From Duganella guangzhouensis (GTDB taxonomy: Bacteria; Pseudomonadota; Gammaproteobacteria; Burkholderiales; Burkholderiaceae_D), in the NCBI RefSeq assembly GCF_009674535.1, contig NZ_WKJK01000013.1, forward strand, positions 147,897 through 211,896: a stretch of 64,000 nt of DNA, read 5' to 3'. A model generated the notes under the pieces. That model made no database searches. It saw only the letters and a list, made by a program, of their open reading frames with translations, and was not told the origin of the DNA. Every line of letters begins with the position of its first letter. Positions within the stretch are counted from its first letter, which is position 1. The position numbers were made by a program, and so were the translations under genes. Of the stretch, positions 55,929 to 63,915 are shown piece by piece.

Positions 55929-56537
55929 TTATGCCTGTCTGCGTCGCTGCATCCAGCCCAGCATGCCCAGGCCGGCAAGCAGCATGGCCCAGGTTTCGGC
56001 TTCCGGCACCGCTGTCACGTCGATGTTGTCATAGGCGTAGAGCCGTAACACGCCCTCCTGCCACGTCACCGACACCAGGTCGGTAAAGTCTGCGCCCAAG
56101 CTATAGGTATGCCACGCGTTGTCGGTAATGGTGATGGTTTGGCTGACCGTCGTGTTGTCGGTCTTGGTGCCGATGAAGGTGACAGTCCAGTCCCGGCGAG
56201 CCGGCAGTCGGATCAGGTCGATGGAATTGAGGTTGAAGGCTGGACTGGTCAGCGATGTCAGGGTCGTGGTGCCGACCGGCGTTGCAGCCATCGCATACGA
56301 GCCGTTGTTGTAGGTGATTTCTGATGCCAGCAGCTGATTCCCCCATGGCCCCGAGCTTTGCAGCAAGAAGCCGTCTTCGACATAACTGGTACCGGTCCAG
56401 GTGGCAATCCAGTTCTGGTAGTTCAGTTGGCTTTGGACCGATCCCGCGTCGAAATCAATGGTGGTGTTTGCCTGGGCAGTAGCAGCGAATAGCAGGGCTG
56501 CGGTGGTGGATGCTCTCAACATTGTTAAGGTTTTCAA
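55929..56537 (-). CDS. PEP-CTERM sorting-signal protein
   Basis: 202-residue exported protein with a C-terminal PEP-CTERM signal: VPEAETWAMLLAGLGMLGW helix then the basic tail MQRRRQA, recognised by exosortase in bacteria with exopolysaccharide/biofilm systems. The middle is beta-rich (SLTSPAFNLNSIDLI, TWTGTSY) and Asn/Thr-rich. A TTG at 56537 is preferred as start because GGAGA lies nine bases upstream and the signal peptide (LKTLTMLRASTTAALLFAATAQA) then has normal length; the ATG at 56555 is the alternative. No exosortase gene is in the window. Confidence 0.85.
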   Translation of the reverse strand: MKTLTMLRASTTAALLFAATAQANTTIDFDAGSVQSQLNYQNWIATWTGTSYVEDGFLLQSSGPWGNQLLASEITYNNGSYAMAATPVGTTTLTSLTSPAFNLNSIDLIRLPARRDWTVTFIGTKTDNTTVSQTITITDNAWHTYSLGADFTDLVSVTWQEGVLRLYAYDNIDVTAVPEAETWAMLLAGLGMLGWMQRRRQA

Positions 56538-56671
56538 GACATTTCTCCGTGACATTTTTCTTTTCAGGGCTGCTTCCACAGCCCTCCCCTGTACACCGGG
56601 CCAGCACACATCCTCGGGGTAGGCTCGGTGTCATGTGATTGAAGCACATAAAAATGCCAAATCGACATAAA

Positions 56672-56700
56672 AGTTTTCAATTTGAAAACTGCATTAATGC
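56672..56700. promoter_or_regulatory. Two abutting perfect palindromes upstream of agaS
   Basis: A 19-base palindrome with one central base (56672-56690) abuts a 10-base palindrome (56691-56700), about 190 bases upstream of agaS and 135 from the PEP-CTERM gene. Such symmetry is a strong sign of protein binding sites. Confidence 0.55.
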
Positions 56701-56841
56701 GGCTGCTTGATATCGTGGGGCGTAGAAAAACAAATAAAGTACCTACACAGAAACGCAACGTGGCGTAAGCGAGACAGGTCAAAGTACTTTCGTTTTGCAA
56801 GCTGACGCGAAAAATCGAAGGAGGGACTAGCGCGATTCATA

Positions 56842-56866
56842 GGTTAACGTTACCATCGTTTTAACC
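56842..56866. promoter_or_regulatory. Candidate operator at the agaS promoter
   Basis: GGTTAA ... TTAACC inverted repeat spaced 13 bases, containing TAACGTTA (56845-56852). It ends 24 bases before the agaS ATG, where a repressor would block transcription. AgaR, encoded in the operon, is the natural candidate. Confidence 0.5.
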
Positions 56867-56890
56867 GATTTTTGATCCGCCGGAGACTTT

Positions 56891-58033
56891 ATGACGACCC
56901 AACTGCATCATCTGCCCATCGACACGTGGCAAGCCCGAGGTGGCGCCCACACCGCCAGCGAAATCGCCCAGCAACCGGCGGTCTGGCGCCAACTGCCGGC
57001 GCTGCTGGATATTCTGCCCGCCGCTGCCCGCGCCAGCTTGCACGCGCTGTTGAACGATCCGCGCGCACTGGTTCTGCTGACCGGCGCCGGCACTTCGGCC
57101 TACGCTGGCGAACTGGTCGCGGACCATCTGGATGCCGCCTGGCCGGCGCAAGTACGGGCGCTGGCCACCACCACCTTGCTGAGCCACCCTGCCCTGTATC
57201 TGCCAGCCGGACGTCCGCTGCTTCTGGTATCGTTCGCACGTAGTGGCAACAGTCCCGAAAGCCAGGCCGCCGTCGAACTGGTGCGGGCGCAGGCGGCCGG
57301 CGCGCTGTTCCTCAACATCACCTGCAATGCCGACGGCAAGCTGGCGCGCGCTGGCGCCGGTCAGGGCGACACCATCAATCTGGTGCTGCCGGACGCCAGC
57401 TGCGACCAGGGCTTCGCCATGACCAGCAGCTTCACCAGCATGGTGCTGGCGGCGCTGACGGTGCTGGGACGCGAACCGCTACACGTCGCCGCACAACGCA
57501 TCGAGCTGCTGGCGACGTTGGCCACGCAATGGATGTCGTCGCAGGCCGGCGACTGGCATGCGCTCGGCCAGCAGCCGGTGCAGCGCATCGTCTATCTGGG
57601 CGGCGGACCGCTGGAAGCGCTGGCGCGCGAGGCGGCGCTGAAAGTGCTGGAGCTGTCCGGCGGCCGCATTCTGGCGCTGGCCAATTCGCCGCTGGGCTTC
57701 CGCCACGGTCCGAAGTCGGTGCTGGACCGCGACAGCCTGGTGGTGCTGTTCCGCAGCCAGGATTCGCACGCGCGCCGCTATGACCAGGACCTGCTGGATG
57801 AACTGCAGCGCGACGGCGTGGCCGGCACCGTGCTGGCCATCGACGGCCAGGCGCTGGGCGCACCGGCGGATCTGGCCGATGCCTGGCTGGCGGTGTGCCA
57901 CGTGGTGTTTGCGCAGGTGCTGGCGCTGCATCAGTCGATGCGACTGGGCCTGACGCCGGATAATCCCTTCCCCAACGGTACCGTCAATCGCGTGGTGCAG
58001 GGCGTGATCATCCATGACTATGCGCGCGCCTGA
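56891..58033 (+). CDS. agaS: SIS-domain amino-sugar deaminase/isomerase (AgaS type)
   Basis: 380-residue AgaS-family protein with two SIS (sugar isomerase) domains: LLTGAGTSAYAGELVADHL, LLLVSFARSGNSPES and the C-terminal SIS with LGGGPLEALAREAALKVLELSGG (cited in parts). In the GalNAc/galactosamine pathway it converts galactosamine-6-phosphate to tagatose-6-phosphate and ammonia. First gene of a six-gene operon; a GGAGA site precedes the ATG. It overlaps the kinase gene by 20 bases. Confidence 0.93.
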   Translation: MTTQLHHLPIDTWQARGGAHTASEIAQQPAVWRQLPALLDILPAAARASLHALLNDPRALVLLTGAGTSAYAGELVADHLDAAWPAQVRALATTTLLSHPALYLPAGRPLLLVSFARSGNSPESQAAVELVRAQAAGALFLNITCNADGKLARAGAGQGDTINLVLPDASCDQGFAMTSSFTSMVLAALTVLGREPLHVAAQRIELLATLATQWMSSQAGDWHALGQQPVQRIVYLGGGPLEALAREAALKVLELSGGRILALANSPLGFRHGPKSVLDRDSLVVLFRSQDSHARRYDQDLLDELQRDGVAGTVLAIDGQALGAPADLADAWLAVCHVVFAQVLALHQSMRLGLTPDNPFPNGTVNRVVQGVIIHDYARA

Positions 58034-58979
58034 GCACTACTACGGCATCGATCTGGGCGGTACCAAGATTGAGCTGGTGGCGTGCGACGCCAGCCTGCAA
58101 GTGTGTTACCGCCAGCGCGTGCCAACGCCAACGCGGGATTACGACGCGCTGGTGCGCGCGCTGGTCGCGCTAGTCCAGGATGCCGATGCGGCGCTGGCCG
58201 GCGCGCCGAGCGCGCCCGCGCCGGTCGGCATCGGCGTACCAGGCATCATTGACGCCGCCAACGGCACCCACATCTGCGCCAACATCCCCGGCCTGATGGG
58301 ACGCGAACTGTTGTCCGTGCTGCGCGCGAAACTGCAACGCCCCATCGCATTGGGCAATGACTGCCAGTGCTTCGCCCTGTCCGAAGCACACGGCGGCGCT
58401 GGTGATGGCGCGGCCAGCATGTTCGGCCTGATTATCGGCACCGGCGCTGGCGCCGGCTACGTGGTTGAGCAAAAGCTGGTGCGCGGCCTGCACGGCGCCG
58501 CCGGTGAGTGGGGCCACTGGCCGCTCGATCCGAGTCTGCTGAAACGCTACGAACTGCCGCTGCTGCCCTGCCCTTGCGGCCGCGCCGCCTGCCTTGAAAG
58601 CTACGTCTCCGGCACCGGCCTGCGCAACCTGCACGCGCACCTGAGCGGCGGTGAAGGCGACAACGCCGAACAACTGGCCGCGCGCCGCGCCGAGCGCGAC
58701 GCCATGGCCACCCGCGTGTTCGACGTACACCTCGACCTGCTCGGCGCCGCGCTGGCCCGCATCATCCTCGCCTACGACCCGCACGTGATCGTGCTGGGCG
58801 GCGGCCTGTCGCAACTGCCGCACCTGTACAGCGGGCTGCCCGCCGCCATCCGTCCCCACCTGATCCCCGGCCTCGGCGTGCCGCCCATCCTGCCGCCCGT
58901 CTTTGGCGATGCCGGCGGCGCGCGCGGTGCCGCACTGCTGGCGCGCCAGGCCAACACCTCATCCAACCAGGAGCCATGA
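58014..58979 (+). CDS. agaK: ROK-family amino-sugar kinase (AgaK/NagK-like)
   Basis: 321-residue ROK kinase with ATP-binding YYGIDLGGTKIEL, catalytic Asp in LGNDCQCFALSEA, GTGAGAGYVV and the zinc motif CPCGRAACLESYVSG. In context it should phosphorylate N-acetylgalactosamine (or N-acetylglucosamine) at O6 after non-PTS import, which fits the MFS permease encoded downstream. Two in-frame ATGs (58014 and 58020) are possible; translation is coupled to agaS. The stop overlaps the next start. Confidence 0.9.
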   Translation: MTMRAPEHYYGIDLGGTKIELVACDASLQVCYRQRVPTPTRDYDALVRALVALVQDADAALAGAPSAPAPVGIGVPGIIDAANGTHICANIPGLMGRELLSVLRAKLQRPIALGNDCQCFALSEAHGGAGDGAASMFGLIIGTGAGAGYVVEQKLVRGLHGAAGEWGHWPLDPSLLKRYELPLLPCPCGRAACLESYVSGTGLRNLHAHLSGGEGDNAEQLAARRAERDAMATRVFDVHLDLLGAALARIILAYDPHVIVLGGGLSQLPHLYSGLPAAIRPHLIPGLGVPPILPPVFGDAGGARGAALLARQANTSSNQEP

Positions 58980-60274
58980 TGTCCCCTATCCAAACCCTGA
59001 TACGACAACACCATGCCGGCCAGGCGGTCGGCCTGCCCAGCGTCTGCTGCGCCAACGCGCAGGTGCTGCACGCCGCGATGGAAGTGGCGCTGGCGCACAA
59101 CACGCCGTTGCTGGTGGAGGCTACTTCCAACCAGGTCGACCAGTTCGGCGGCTACACCGGCATGACGCCATCCGACTACATCGCCTACGTGCGCAAGCTG
59201 GCCGACCTGGCCGGCCTGCCGCCAGAACGCCTGATCCTGGGCGGCGACCATCTCGGCCCCAACACCTGGCAGCACCTGGCGCCGGCGGAAGCAATGGCCA
59301 ACGCGCGCGTGCTGATCGCCACCTACGTGCGCGCCGGCTTCCATAAGATCCACCTCGATTGCAGCATGGCCTGCGCCGGCGATCCCGTGCCGCTGCCGGA
59401 CGCCATCGTGGCCGAACGCTCGGCCGACCTGGCGCAAGTGGCCGAGCAAGCGGCGCAAGCCGCCGAGCTGCCACCGCCGGTGTACGTGATCGGCACCGAA
59501 GTACCGATCCCCGGCGGCGAGGCGTCGCTGGCCGGCGGCCTGCAAGTGACGCGGCCCGACGCCGCAGCCGCCACGCTGGCCGCACACCAGCAAGCCTTCG
59601 CCGCGCGCGGGCTGCATGGCGCTTGGGAGCGCGTGATCGCACTGGTGGTACAGCCCGGCGTCGACTTCGACCACAGCACCGTGCACCACTACGCGCCGGC
59701 CGAAGCGGCGCCGCTGTCGGCCTTCATCGCCGCCCATCCGGGACTGGTGTTCGAGGCTCACTCCACCGACTACCAGAGCGAACGCGCGCTGCACGCGCTG
59801 GTGCGCGACCATTTCGCCATCCTCAAGGTCGGCCCGGCCGCCACCAATGCGCTGCGTGAAGCCAGCTTCGCACTGGCCGCCATCGAGGACGCGCTGATTC
59901 CGGTCGAACAACGCTCGCAGCTGGTCGAGGTGCTGGAGCGCTGCATGCTGGAACAGCCGCGCCACTGGCAGAAGCACTACCATGGCGGTCCCGATCAACT
60001 GCGCATGCTGCGCAAATACGCACTGTCCGACCGCAGCCGCTATTACTGGGGTGAGCCGGCAGTGGCGCAGGCGCTGGAGCGGCTGCACGCCAATCTGCAA
60101 GACCGCGAACTGCCGCTGCCGCTGATCAGCCAATATCTGCCCGAGCAGATGGAAGCGGTGCTGGATGGCCGCCTGCCGCCGCGCGCCGCAGAGCTGGCGC
60201 GACACAAAATCGGCCTGGTACTGGCGCGTTACGCGCGCGCCTGCCATGCCAACAACGCGGAGGCGTTGTGCTGA
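58976..60274 (+). CDS. agaZ: GatZ/KbaZ-family protein (AgaZ; tagatose-6-P kinase or aldolase subunit)
   Basis: 432-residue member of the GatZ/KbaZ family (VGLPSVCCANAQVLHAAMEVAL, LILGGDHLGPNTWQ, FHKIHLDCSMACAGD). In enterobacteria it is described as a non-catalytic subunit of tagatose-1,6-bisphosphate aldolase; the Shewanella homologue AgaZ was proposed to be a tagatose-6-phosphate kinase. The aldolase GatY/KbaY is not in this window, which fits the kinase idea but does not prove it. It overlaps genes on both sides (4 and 7 bases). Confidence 0.9.
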   Translation: MMSPIQTLIRQHHAGQAVGLPSVCCANAQVLHAAMEVALAHNTPLLVEATSNQVDQFGGYTGMTPSDYIAYVRKLADLAGLPPERLILGGDHLGPNTWQHLAPAEAMANARVLIATYVRAGFHKIHLDCSMACAGDPVPLPDAIVAERSADLAQVAEQAAQAAELPPPVYVIGTEVPIPGGEASLAGGLQVTRPDAAAATLAAHQQAFAARGLHGAWERVIALVVQPGVDFDHSTVHHYAPAEAAPLSAFIAAHPGLVFEAHSTDYQSERALHALVRDHFAILKVGPAATNALREASFALAAIEDALIPVEQRSQLVEVLERCMLEQPRHWQKHYHGGPDQLRMLRKYALSDRSRYYWGEPAVAQALERLHANLQDRELPLPLISQYLPEQMEAVLDGRLPPRAAELARHKIGLVLARYARACHANNAEALC

Positions 60275-61062
60275 ACGCCGAGGTGCGCCGTGATCAAATC
60301 CTGCAGGCGCTGGAGATGCAGGACAAGGTGCGCGTCAACCGCCTCGCGCAGCGCTTCGGCGTCTCCACCGTGACCATCCGCGGCGACTTGAAAATGCTGG
60401 CGGCGGCGGGACTGGTGCGGCGCCAGCACGGCGGCGCCTGCACCACGCGGCGCGCGCCGCCGGAACTGCCGCTGGATGAAAAACGCGGCCAGCACCGCGA
60501 GCGCAAACACCACATCGCCGCCCGCGCCATGCAACTGGTACAACCGGGCGACAAACTGATACTGGATGCCGGCAGCACCACACTGCAACTGGCGCGCCAC
60601 CTCGCGCGCGCCAGCGTGCAGCCGGATGCGCCGCTGCCGCTCAGCGTCTTCACCAACAGCCTGCCGATCGCCCACGAACTGGGCGCGGTACAGGGGATAG
60701 AACTGATCCTGTCCGGCGGCACGCTGCGCAAGGCATCGCAATCGCTGCAAGGGCCGCAGGCCGAGGCCGGGCTGGGAGGCTATGTGTTCGACAAAGTCTT
60801 CCTCGGCGCCGACGGCTGCGATCCCGAATTCGGCCTGTCCACCCACGACGAAGCGGACGCCCGCCTCAACGCGCGCATGGCAGCGCAGGCGCGCCAGGTG
60901 ATCGTGCTGGCGGACGGTTCCAAGTTCGGCCGCATCTGCCTGCACCGCATCTGCGGCCTGGGACGCATCGACACCGTGGTCAGCGACAGCAGCCTGGCGC
61001 CAACCATGCGCACCGCGCTGACGCTGCGCGGAGTACAGGTTTTGATCGCAGAAGAGGAATGA
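60268..61062 (+). CDS. agaR: DeoR-family regulator (AgaR-like)
   Basis: 264-residue DeoR-type repressor: N-terminal helix-turn-helix (RVNRLAQRFGVSTVTIRGDLKMLAAAGLV, cited in part) and a C-terminal sugar-phosphate sensor (DAGSTTLQLARHLA, FTNSLPIAHEL, FLGADGCDPEFGLSTHDEADARLN). The GTG at 60268 has a GGAGG site and overlaps agaZ by seven bases. It should repress the operon until amino-sugar phosphates accumulate; palindromes upstream of agaS are likely targets. Confidence 0.92.
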   Translation: MLNAEVRRDQILQALEMQDKVRVNRLAQRFGVSTVTIRGDLKMLAAAGLVRRQHGGACTTRRAPPELPLDEKRGQHRERKHHIAARAMQLVQPGDKLILDAGSTTLQLARHLARASVQPDAPLPLSVFTNSLPIAHELGAVQGIELILSGGTLRKASQSLQGPQAEAGLGGYVFDKVFLGADGCDPEFGLSTHDEADARLNARMAAQARQVIVLADGSKFGRICLHRICGLGRIDTVVSDSSLAPTMRTALTLRGVQVLIAEEE

Positions 61063-61063
61063 C

Positions 61064-62200
61064 ATGAACCACCACACCATCAGCGGCCGCATCCTGACGC
61101 CCCAGGGCTGGGTACAGGGCCGGCTGCATCACAACGACCGCATCAGCCACATCGAAGCCGATCCAACTGCGGCGGGCGATCAGCTGATCCTGCCCGGCTT
61201 CATCGATCTGCACGTGCATGGCGCCGGCGGCACCGACATCATGGAAGGCGGCGACGCAGCATCGCGCGTGGCGCGCCTGCACGCGCGCCATGGCACCACC
61301 ACCCTGCTCGGCACCACCATGACCGCGCCGCCGGCCGACATCGAACACGCGCTGCGCGGCCTCGGTGCTGTCATCGCCAACCAGGCGCCGGACAGCGCGC
61401 AGATCCTCGGCGTGCACCTCGAAGGCCCGTTCCTCAACTGCCAGCGGCTGGGCGCACAGCCGCCGCCGGTCAGCACCGGCACGCTGGAACAGGTGCAGCG
61501 CTGGAACGCCATCGCGCCGATCAAGGTGCTGACGCTGGCGCCGGAAATTCCCGGCCACCTGACGCTGATCGCTCAACTGAGCGCGATGGGCATCCGCGTC
61601 CAGGCCGGCCATAGCGCCGGCAGCTACGAGGACGGCGTGGCCGCCATCGAAGCCGGCCTGGCTGGCTTCACTCATCTGTTCAACGGCATGTCCGGCTTCA
61701 GCCACCGCTCGCCCGGCATGGTGGGCGCGGCGCTGGCGCATGGCGAATTCGCCGAAATCATCCCCGACCTGCAGCACGTCAAACCAGGCGCGCTGCGCGC
61801 CGCCATGCGCGCCATCCCGCGCCTGTACGCAGTGACCGACGCCACCGCCGCGACCAGCATGCCGGACGGCGAATACATGCTGGGCAGCCAGCGCGTCATG
61901 AAGTGCATGGGCTGCGTGCGACTGGTACTGGGCGATTCGCTGGCCGGCAGCGCGCTGACCATGGACCAGGCGCTGCGCAACCTGGTCGATCTCGGACTGT
62001 CGCTGGAGGATGCCTCGGCGCGCGTGTCGCGCTACCCGGCCGAATATCTCGGCCTGCAGGATCGTGGCCAGCTGGCCGCCGGCCTGCGCACCGACCTGGT
62101 GGTACTCGACACCCAACTGCAAGTGCGCCGCGTCGTCATCGGCGGCCACGCTATCAACCTCGCTCAAGGAGCTACCCAAGATGCACCTGTCTACGCCTGA
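61064..62200 (+). CDS. agaA: N-acetylgalactosamine/glucosamine-6-phosphate deacetylase
   Basis: 378-residue amidohydrolase of the NagA/AgaA family removing acetate from N-acetylhexosamine-6-phosphate. Metal and substrate motifs are intact: LHVHGAGGTDIMEG, HLEGPFLN, GHSAGSYEDG, THLFNGMSGFSHRSPGMVG and the catalytic Asp in VTDATAATSM. Operon context with AgaS favours the galactosamine series, but NagA activity on GlcNAc-6-P is equally compatible. It starts one base after agaR and overlaps the permease gene by 20 bases. Confidence 0.94.
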   Translation: MNHHTISGRILTPQGWVQGRLHHNDRISHIEADPTAAGDQLILPGFIDLHVHGAGGTDIMEGGDAASRVARLHARHGTTTLLGTTMTAPPADIEHALRGLGAVIANQAPDSAQILGVHLEGPFLNCQRLGAQPPPVSTGTLEQVQRWNAIAPIKVLTLAPEIPGHLTLIAQLSAMGIRVQAGHSAGSYEDGVAAIEAGLAGFTHLFNGMSGFSHRSPGMVGAALAHGEFAEIIPDLQHVKPGALRAAMRAIPRLYAVTDATAATSMPDGEYMLGSQRVMKCMGCVRLVLGDSLAGSALTMDQALRNLVDLGLSLEDASARVSRYPAEYLGLQDRGQLAAGLRTDLVVLDTQLQVRRVVIGGHAINLAQGATQDAPVYA

Positions 62201-63908
62201 AAACCAGACCCGCTACCTGCTGCTGGTCGCCGGACTCGGAGGCCTGCTGTACGGGATCGACGTCGGCATCATCGCCGGCGCCCTGCCCTATCTCGAAGCC
62301 AGCGCGGTGCAGCTGTGGAAGCTGTCGTCGCAGCAGTTGGGCTTTGTAGTGGCGGCGGTGCTGCTCGGCTCCGTGCTGTCGTCGCTGACCGCCGGCGCGC
62401 TGGCCGAGAAGTGGGGCCGCAAGCGGCTGATGTTCATCTCCGGCCTGCTGTTCAGCATCAGCATTCCCGTGATCGCGCTGGCCGATGGCTACATGCCGCT
62501 GCTGCTGGGCCGTCTGCTGCAAGGCATCAGCGGCGGCTTGATCGGCGTGGTGGTGCCGCTCTACTTGGCCGAAAGCCTGCCAGCCGCCGTGCGCGGACGC
62601 GGCACCGCCATCTTCCAGCTGCTGCTGACCATCGGCCTGGTGCTGGCCGCCGCCATCGGCCTGCTGGTCGCTCACCAGGTGGAACAAGCCGCGCGCGACA
62701 CGCCAGCCGTGCTGCAAGCGGTGCAGGATGCCGCGTGGCGCCGCATCTTCTGGCTTAGTCTCACACCCGGCCTGCTGTTCAGCGCCGGCGTGCTGTGGCT
62801 GGCCGAATCGCCACGCTGGCTGATCGCGCGCGGTCGACCGAACGAAGCGCTGCAAGCACTGCGCCGCACCCGCCACGCCGACGAAGCGCGTGCCGAACTA
62901 ACCGCCATCTCCGGCCAGGGCGAGGACAGCGTCAGCGGCCAAGCGCAACGCGACGGCGGCGGCCTGCTGCAGCGCCGCTACATCCTGCCGTTCCTGCTGG
63001 CCTGCCTGATTTTGGCCTGCAACCAGGCCACCGGCATCAACTCGGTGCTGGCGTATGCCGTCACCATACTCGATCAAGGCGGCCTGTCCGGCAGCATGGG
63101 CAACGTCGGTGACTTCGCACTCAAGCTGCTGAACGCGCTGATGACCGTGCTGGCCGTGGTACTGGTCGACCGCAAAGGCCGCAAATTCCTGCTGATGCTA
63201 GGCTCCGGCGGCATCGTAGTCTCACTGCTGGCTGCGGCGCTGCTGTTCCGTGGCGCCGAAGCTGGCCAGGCCGACATCAGCACCGCGTTAAATCAGCGCA
63301 TCAGCGCCAACGCCCTGCAACTGGATGCCGACACCCTGCACACGCTGGCCGGCAACGACGACTACCAGCTCGACATCGCCTACAGCTACGGACCGATGAC
63401 ACAGGTCCGAAGCCTGCGCCCCGGCGACACACTACGCATCGCGCCACCGGACTACGTCGAAGGCGACAGCGTCATCGGCGCCGCCTTCCGTCGCCTGCAC
63501 CTGAATCCCTTCCCCGACATGAACGCCGCACTGCAAGCGCCGCTGCAAATCGAACGCGCCCGCATCGGCCCGCGTCCGCAGACCCGACATGGCTGGCTGG
63601 TGCTGGGCTGCCTGCTCGCCTTCATCGCCAGCTTCGCAGTGGGACCGGGCGTGTGCGTATGGCTGGCGCTGTCCGAGCTCATGCCCAACCGCATCCGCTC
63701 CAACGGCATGAGCATCGCACTGCTGATCAACCAATTCGTCTCCACAGTATTAGCGGCAGCCTTCCTGCCAGTGGTCAGCCTGCACGGCTACGCCCCGATG
63801 TTCTTCTTCTGGGCCGGCTGCACCGTGGTCTACTTCCTGGCCGCCACCTTCCTGCTGCCCGAAACGCGCGGCAAAACGCTAGAAGAAATCAACGGCCACT
63901 TCGCCTAA
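62181..63908 (+). CDS. agaP: MFS sugar-porter permease with large periplasmic insertion
   Basis: 575-residue major-facilitator sugar porter. N-terminal half with LVAGLGGLLYGIDVGIIAGAL and the TM2-3 motif EKWGRKRLMF; second half with ATGINSVLAYA, VDRKGRKFL, WLALSELMPNRIRSNGM and the C-terminal LPETRGKTLEEI. Between the two helices ending LLF and beginning HGWLVLGCLL (about residues 358-466) lies an extra hydrophilic domain of about 110 residues, predicted periplasmic; ordinary porters have a short loop there. The ATG at 62181 has an AAGGAG site. Probable importer of the operon's amino sugar. Confidence 0.9.
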   Translation: MHLSTPENQTRYLLLVAGLGGLLYGIDVGIIAGALPYLEASAVQLWKLSSQQLGFVVAAVLLGSVLSSLTAGALAEKWGRKRLMFISGLLFSISIPVIALADGYMPLLLGRLLQGISGGLIGVVVPLYLAESLPAAVRGRGTAIFQLLLTIGLVLAAAIGLLVAHQVEQAARDTPAVLQAVQDAAWRRIFWLSLTPGLLFSAGVLWLAESPRWLIARGRPNEALQALRRTRHADEARAELTAISGQGEDSVSGQAQRDGGGLLQRRYILPFLLACLILACNQATGINSVLAYAVTILDQGGLSGSMGNVGDFALKLLNALMTVLAVVLVDRKGRKFLLMLGSGGIVVSLLAAALLFRGAEAGQADISTALNQRISANALQLDADTLHTLAGNDDYQLDIAYSYGPMTQVRSLRPGDTLRIAPPDYVEGDSVIGAAFRRLHLNPFPDMNAALQAPLQIERARIGPRPQTRHGWLVLGCLLAFIASFAVGPGVCVWLALSELMPNRIRSNGMSIALLINQFVSTVLAAAFLPVVSLHGYAPMFFFWAGCTVVYFLAATFLLPETRGKTLEEINGHFA

Positions 63909-63915
63909 TGTAACC

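Larger units (their letters stand above)
56538..56890. other. Divergent PEP-CTERM/agaS intergenic region with palindromes
   Basis: About 350 bases without a gene, AT-rich compared with its surroundings. It contains AGTTTTCAA-T-TTGAAAACT (56672-56690, perfect), directly followed by GCATTAATGC (56691-56700, perfect), and near agaS the central-CG palindrome TAACGTTA (56845-56852) inside GGTTAA-N13-TTAACC (56842-56866). These are candidate operators for the amino-sugar operon. Confidence 0.6.

Noticed and set aside
62010..62180. Extended N-terminus of the MFS permease
   Set aside because: The in-frame sequence lies inside agaA in another frame; the ATG at 62181 has a strong ribosome site and begins the normal first helix.
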